NCBI RefSeq assembly: GCF_022063185.1
Contig: NZ_CP091914.1
Location: 124,001-188,000, forward strand
Length of the DNA stretch: 64,000 bases
Reading direction: 5' to 3'
Source: Nostoc sp. UHCC 0870
GTDB taxonomy: Bacteria; Cyanobacteriota; Cyanobacteriia; Cyanobacteriales; Nostocaceae
Made by a program: the position numbers and the translations under genes. Under the pieces are notes generated by a model. That model saw only the letters and a list, made by a program, of their open reading frames with translations, did not search any database and was not told the DNA's origin. This document shows, one piece after another, positions 61,982 through 64,000 of this stretch. How positions within the stretch are numbered: the first letter of the stretch is position 1; every line of letters begins with the position of its first letter.

Positions 61982-63082
61982 ATGGGATGGTACTATGATG
62001 GCAGAGGAAACCCTTCGCCCTCTATAAAAGCAAGCCAAAGAGCAGCGCGTCGGGCTGCTCGTGAAGCTGCAAAAGCTCGTCGTAATCTAGAACGATTCCA
62101 ACGTAAAAGAGAAGCAGAACAACGGCATAAACAACGCCAGTCTGCTCTCCTTATGAGAGAACTGGCAAAGGAATCAAAACTTAGAGCAAAAATGCAAGAA
62201 TTAGAACTTGCTAAATATGAAGTGCAAGTTTATGAAAACCGTATAGATTGCCTTCTATCAGTACATAAAGAATGCAGTGAAGAATGGGATTGGGTTCTAA
62301 TTCGCAATTCTCAGCCACCCATTAAACCTGAAAAGCAAAATACGCATGAAATTGCTGCTCAACTTAAATTATCTCAATATAAGCCTACACTTTGTGATAA
62401 GTTATTTAGACGTGTTAAAGGTAAGCAAACCATCTTAGCAAATGATGTAGATGAAGGAAGAAAAACAGACATCTTAAATTATAATACTGCAATTTCAGAA
62501 TATAAAGAAGATTATGAAAATTGGCAAAATCTAGTTGAGTTATCAAAACAGATTATTACAGGCGATATTGAAGCCTATATGGATGTAATTGATATGGAAA
62601 AACCCTTCGACGATATTTGTGAGTTAGGCTCTATGATTGAATTTGACATCATTGATAGCTCAACCTTGGGTGTTACAGTTTATGTAAATAGTGAAACTTC
62701 TATTCCTTCTGAAATCAAAAGTTTAACGAAAACGGGTAGACTTTCAACAAAAAAAATGCCAAAAGCGAGATTTTATGAAATATACCAGGACTATATTTGT
62801 GGTTGTGTATTACGAATAGCTAGAGAAATGTTCGCTTTGTTGCCGATTGAAACAATTTTAATTACAAGCATTGGTGAACTATTTAATTCTCAAACAGGCC
62901 ATACTCAAAAACAATCAATTCTATCTGTAGCTATTCCTAAAAACATTTTTGTAAAACTTAATTTTGATAGTCTTGATCCATCAGATTCAATGTCTAACTT
63001 CTTGCATAGAATGAAATTTCAAAAAACAAAAGGTTTTATGCCGATTGAGGCACTCAGCATATCAGAATTGAAGAGTCAATAA
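61982..63082 (+). CDS. Hypothetical protein with long N-terminal coiled coil
   Basis: 366 aa. After MGWYYDGRGNPSPSIK, residues 17-90 form an Arg/Ala/Glu-rich coiled coil (SQRAARRAAREAAKARRNLE). The rest is alpha/beta with strand-like IEFDIIDSSTLGVTVYVNSE and helix VLRIAREMFALLPIETILIT. It resembles the C-terminal domains found in some restriction- and stress-related accessory proteins, but no family can be named. The AT-rich 160 bp upstream contains the promoter presumably. Confidence 0.55.
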   Translation: MGWYYDGRGNPSPSIKASQRAARRAAREAAKARRNLERFQRKREAEQRHKQRQSALLMRELAKESKLRAKMQELELAKYEVQVYENRIDCLLSVHKECSEEWDWVLIRNSQPPIKPEKQNTHEIAAQLKLSQYKPTLCDKLFRRVKGKQTILANDVDEGRKTDILNYNTAISEYKEDYENWQNLVELSKQIITGDIEAYMDVIDMEKPFDDICELGSMIEFDIIDSSTLGVTVYVNSETSIPSEIKSLTKTGRLSTKKMPKARFYEIYQDYICGCVLRIAREMFALLPIETILITSIGELFNSQTGHTQKQSILSVAIPKNIFVKLNFDSLDPSDSMSNFLHRMKFQKTKGFMPIEALSISELKSQ

Positions 63083-63104
63083 TTATTAGCTATTTTAAGC
63101 ATTG

Positions 63105-63278
63105 CTACTCATCCCACTTCACCAACACCCCATCCACCGCAACCAATCCCCACTGTGGACACTTCGCCACCAGTTTCTTGATCACAATCCTCAAAGCAGA
63201 GTCATCCGCCCAACACTCCATCAAAAACTCATCCCCTGGATTTTCGAGCATTTGTTCCGCCATCTTGAGTTTCTGCAT
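63105..63278 (-). pseudogene. 5'-truncated copy of the gene at 63763
   Basis: 57 codons: MQKLKMAEQMLENPGDEFLM, ECWADDSALRIVIKKLVAKC, PQWGLVAVDGVLVKWDE. It aligns along its length with MEKLKMAGVLREKPDFEFLL, ECWADDPALQIVIKGLVQKC, PQWGYVVVDDELMQWERE at 63763-64000, but lacks the upstream part; a stop lies just before. Could still be translated from the internal ATG. Confidence 0.5.
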
Positions 63279-63329
63279 CTGCCCTGGCTACATCTTTGAC
63301 TTTACTGCGATCGCTCCTCAGTTTTGCTA

Positions 63330-63659
63330 TCACTCCCCCACCGGACACCGCCGCATCATCTCCTGCAAGCTCACCGCCTCCCCCTCTGCCGTATACACAA
63401 CCTCACCCGACATCGCAATCACAATCCTTTACCGCCTCGCCCACTCAAACCAATCTTTCACAGCAGATTTAACCTGCGCGGATTCAGGTTTCCGTCCCTC
63501 CTTACACGCAGCCACAAACACAGCCTCCGGTGACTTGATACCCTTCCAAGTCCGCACTGCCTCCTTCAAATACGCGATTACACCCGGTACATTCGCTTAA
63601 TACTGCTTGATTGTACGCTGAATCTCTCCGTTTAACCTAAACTGCGGGGTACAGGGCAT
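63330..63659 (-). pseudogene. Decayed copy of the gene at 61456
   Basis: Reads TPQFRLNGEIQRTIKQY, stop, ANVPGVIAYLKEAVRTWKGI, KSPEAVFVAACKEGRKPESA, VKDWFEWARR, stop, RIVIAMSGEVVYTAEGEAVS. Two in-frame stops interrupt an otherwise close relative of the 110-aa gene. The frame is open further upstream (LPEPQEKSVQPSQQEVQEVL), suggesting the family once had a longer N-terminus. Confidence 0.7.
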
Positions 63660-63762
63660 ATCCCGCAACTGCTGCAAAACTTCCTGAACCTCCTGCTGAC
63701 TCGGCTGTACTGATTTTTCTTGTGGCTCAGGCAGCGATCGCTTTCGGTCTTGCCACCCTGCT

Positions 63763-64000
63763 TTACTCTCGCTCCCATTGCATCAACTCGTCATCCACAA
63801 CCACATAACCCCACTGCGGACACTTCTGTACCAATCCCTTAATCACAATTTGCAAAGCAGGGTCATCCGCCCAACACTCCAGCAGAAACTCAAAATCAGG
63901 TTTCTCCCTCAGCACCCCCGCCATTTTGAGTTTCTCCATCCGCCAAGAACGCGCTTTTAATCGTGCAGCAATGGACTCGCTTGACCATTTATCAGGCTGT
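63763..64000 (-). CDS. Hypothetical protein, runs off the window
   Basis: Partial: only the last 78 codons are inside the window. DKWSSESIAARLKARSWRME, then LLECWADDPALQIVIKGLVQ and VVVDDELMQWERE before the stop. No family recognised. A truncated paralogue lies at 63105-63278, so this pair plus the 110-aa family form a duplicated block. Confidence 0.55.
   Translation of the reverse strand, partial: QPDKWSSESIAARLKARSWRMEKLKMAGVLREKPDFEFLLECWADDPALQIVIKGLVQKCPQWGYVVVDDELMQWERE

Overview
The window looks like an accessory region of a filamentous, heterocyst-forming (Nostocales-type) cyanobacterium. The evidence is frequent GCGATCGC (HIP1-like) octamers, the xisH/xisI pair, a PEP-CTERM protein, a DUF1392 fragment, Uma2 and Rpn-type genes, and CRISPR repeats ending in GGGGATGGAAAC. 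Whether it is chromosome or a large plasmid cannot be decided from the sequence; the genes from 41.6 to 64 kb have a plasmid or genomic-island flavour.

Layout. 0.3-1.1 kb: an HTH-DUF4384 regulator on the minus strand with a 12-bp direct-repeat operator upstream. 1.2-4.6 kb: two IS4-type insertion sequences, the second of which abuts a cas1 gene that has lost its N-terminus. 5.4-7.4 kb: leader and CRISPR array 1 (22 repeats). 7.5-9.75 kb: a Uma2 nuclease gene, then a full-length but active-site-divergent cas1 and cas2, preceded by the same operator architecture as the HTH-DUF4384 gene. 9.8-12.6 kb: a RelE/ParE-like gene, repeats, a small HTH gene, and leader plus CRISPR array 2 (5 repeats). 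12.7-14.4 kb: xisH, xisI and a membrane-anchored protein of unknown function. 14.4-19.6 kb: a minus-strand type III-D-like effector operon (three Csm3-type RAMPs, a Csx19-like gene, two helical candidate small subunits, and the 3' end of csx10). This operon is cut by a complete 4.5-kb Tn3-family transposon (19602-24121), so the rest of csx10 is missing; no cas10 or cas6 is found in the window.

24-28 kb: a truncated SNase gene, an orphan tnpB element, a PEP-CTERM protein. 28-37.7 kb: a giant 3212-aa VWA/Ig/RHS polymorphic-toxin-like protein with a colicin-E3-like tail. 38-41.5 kb: a higBA module in which higB is split by an IS that left a perfect target duplication. 41.6-46 kb: a block of small plasmid-type genes. 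46-50.5 kb: gene fragments, an IS66 element, and an IscB element with its upstream omega-RNA sitting inside an Rpn-family gene. 50.8-57.6 kb: an RHH protein, a GIY-YIG protein, a replication-type gene split by an ISL3 element, an ASCH protein, and a DUF488-AlkB fusion. 58-61 kb: tRNA-Ser(UGA), an IS5 element and a secreted EEP-family nuclease. 61-64 kb: a repeated family of small genes with decayed copies.

How it works together. The arrays, leaders and cas1-cas2 form an adaptation module that may be controlled by the HTH-DUF4384 protein through the shared operator. The interference module is incomplete here. The two mobile elements that break cas genes (IS4 at cas1, Tn3 at csx10) lack matching target duplications, whereas five other IS elements have perfect ones, so the CRISPR-cas breaks probably involved deletion or recombination rather than simple insertion.
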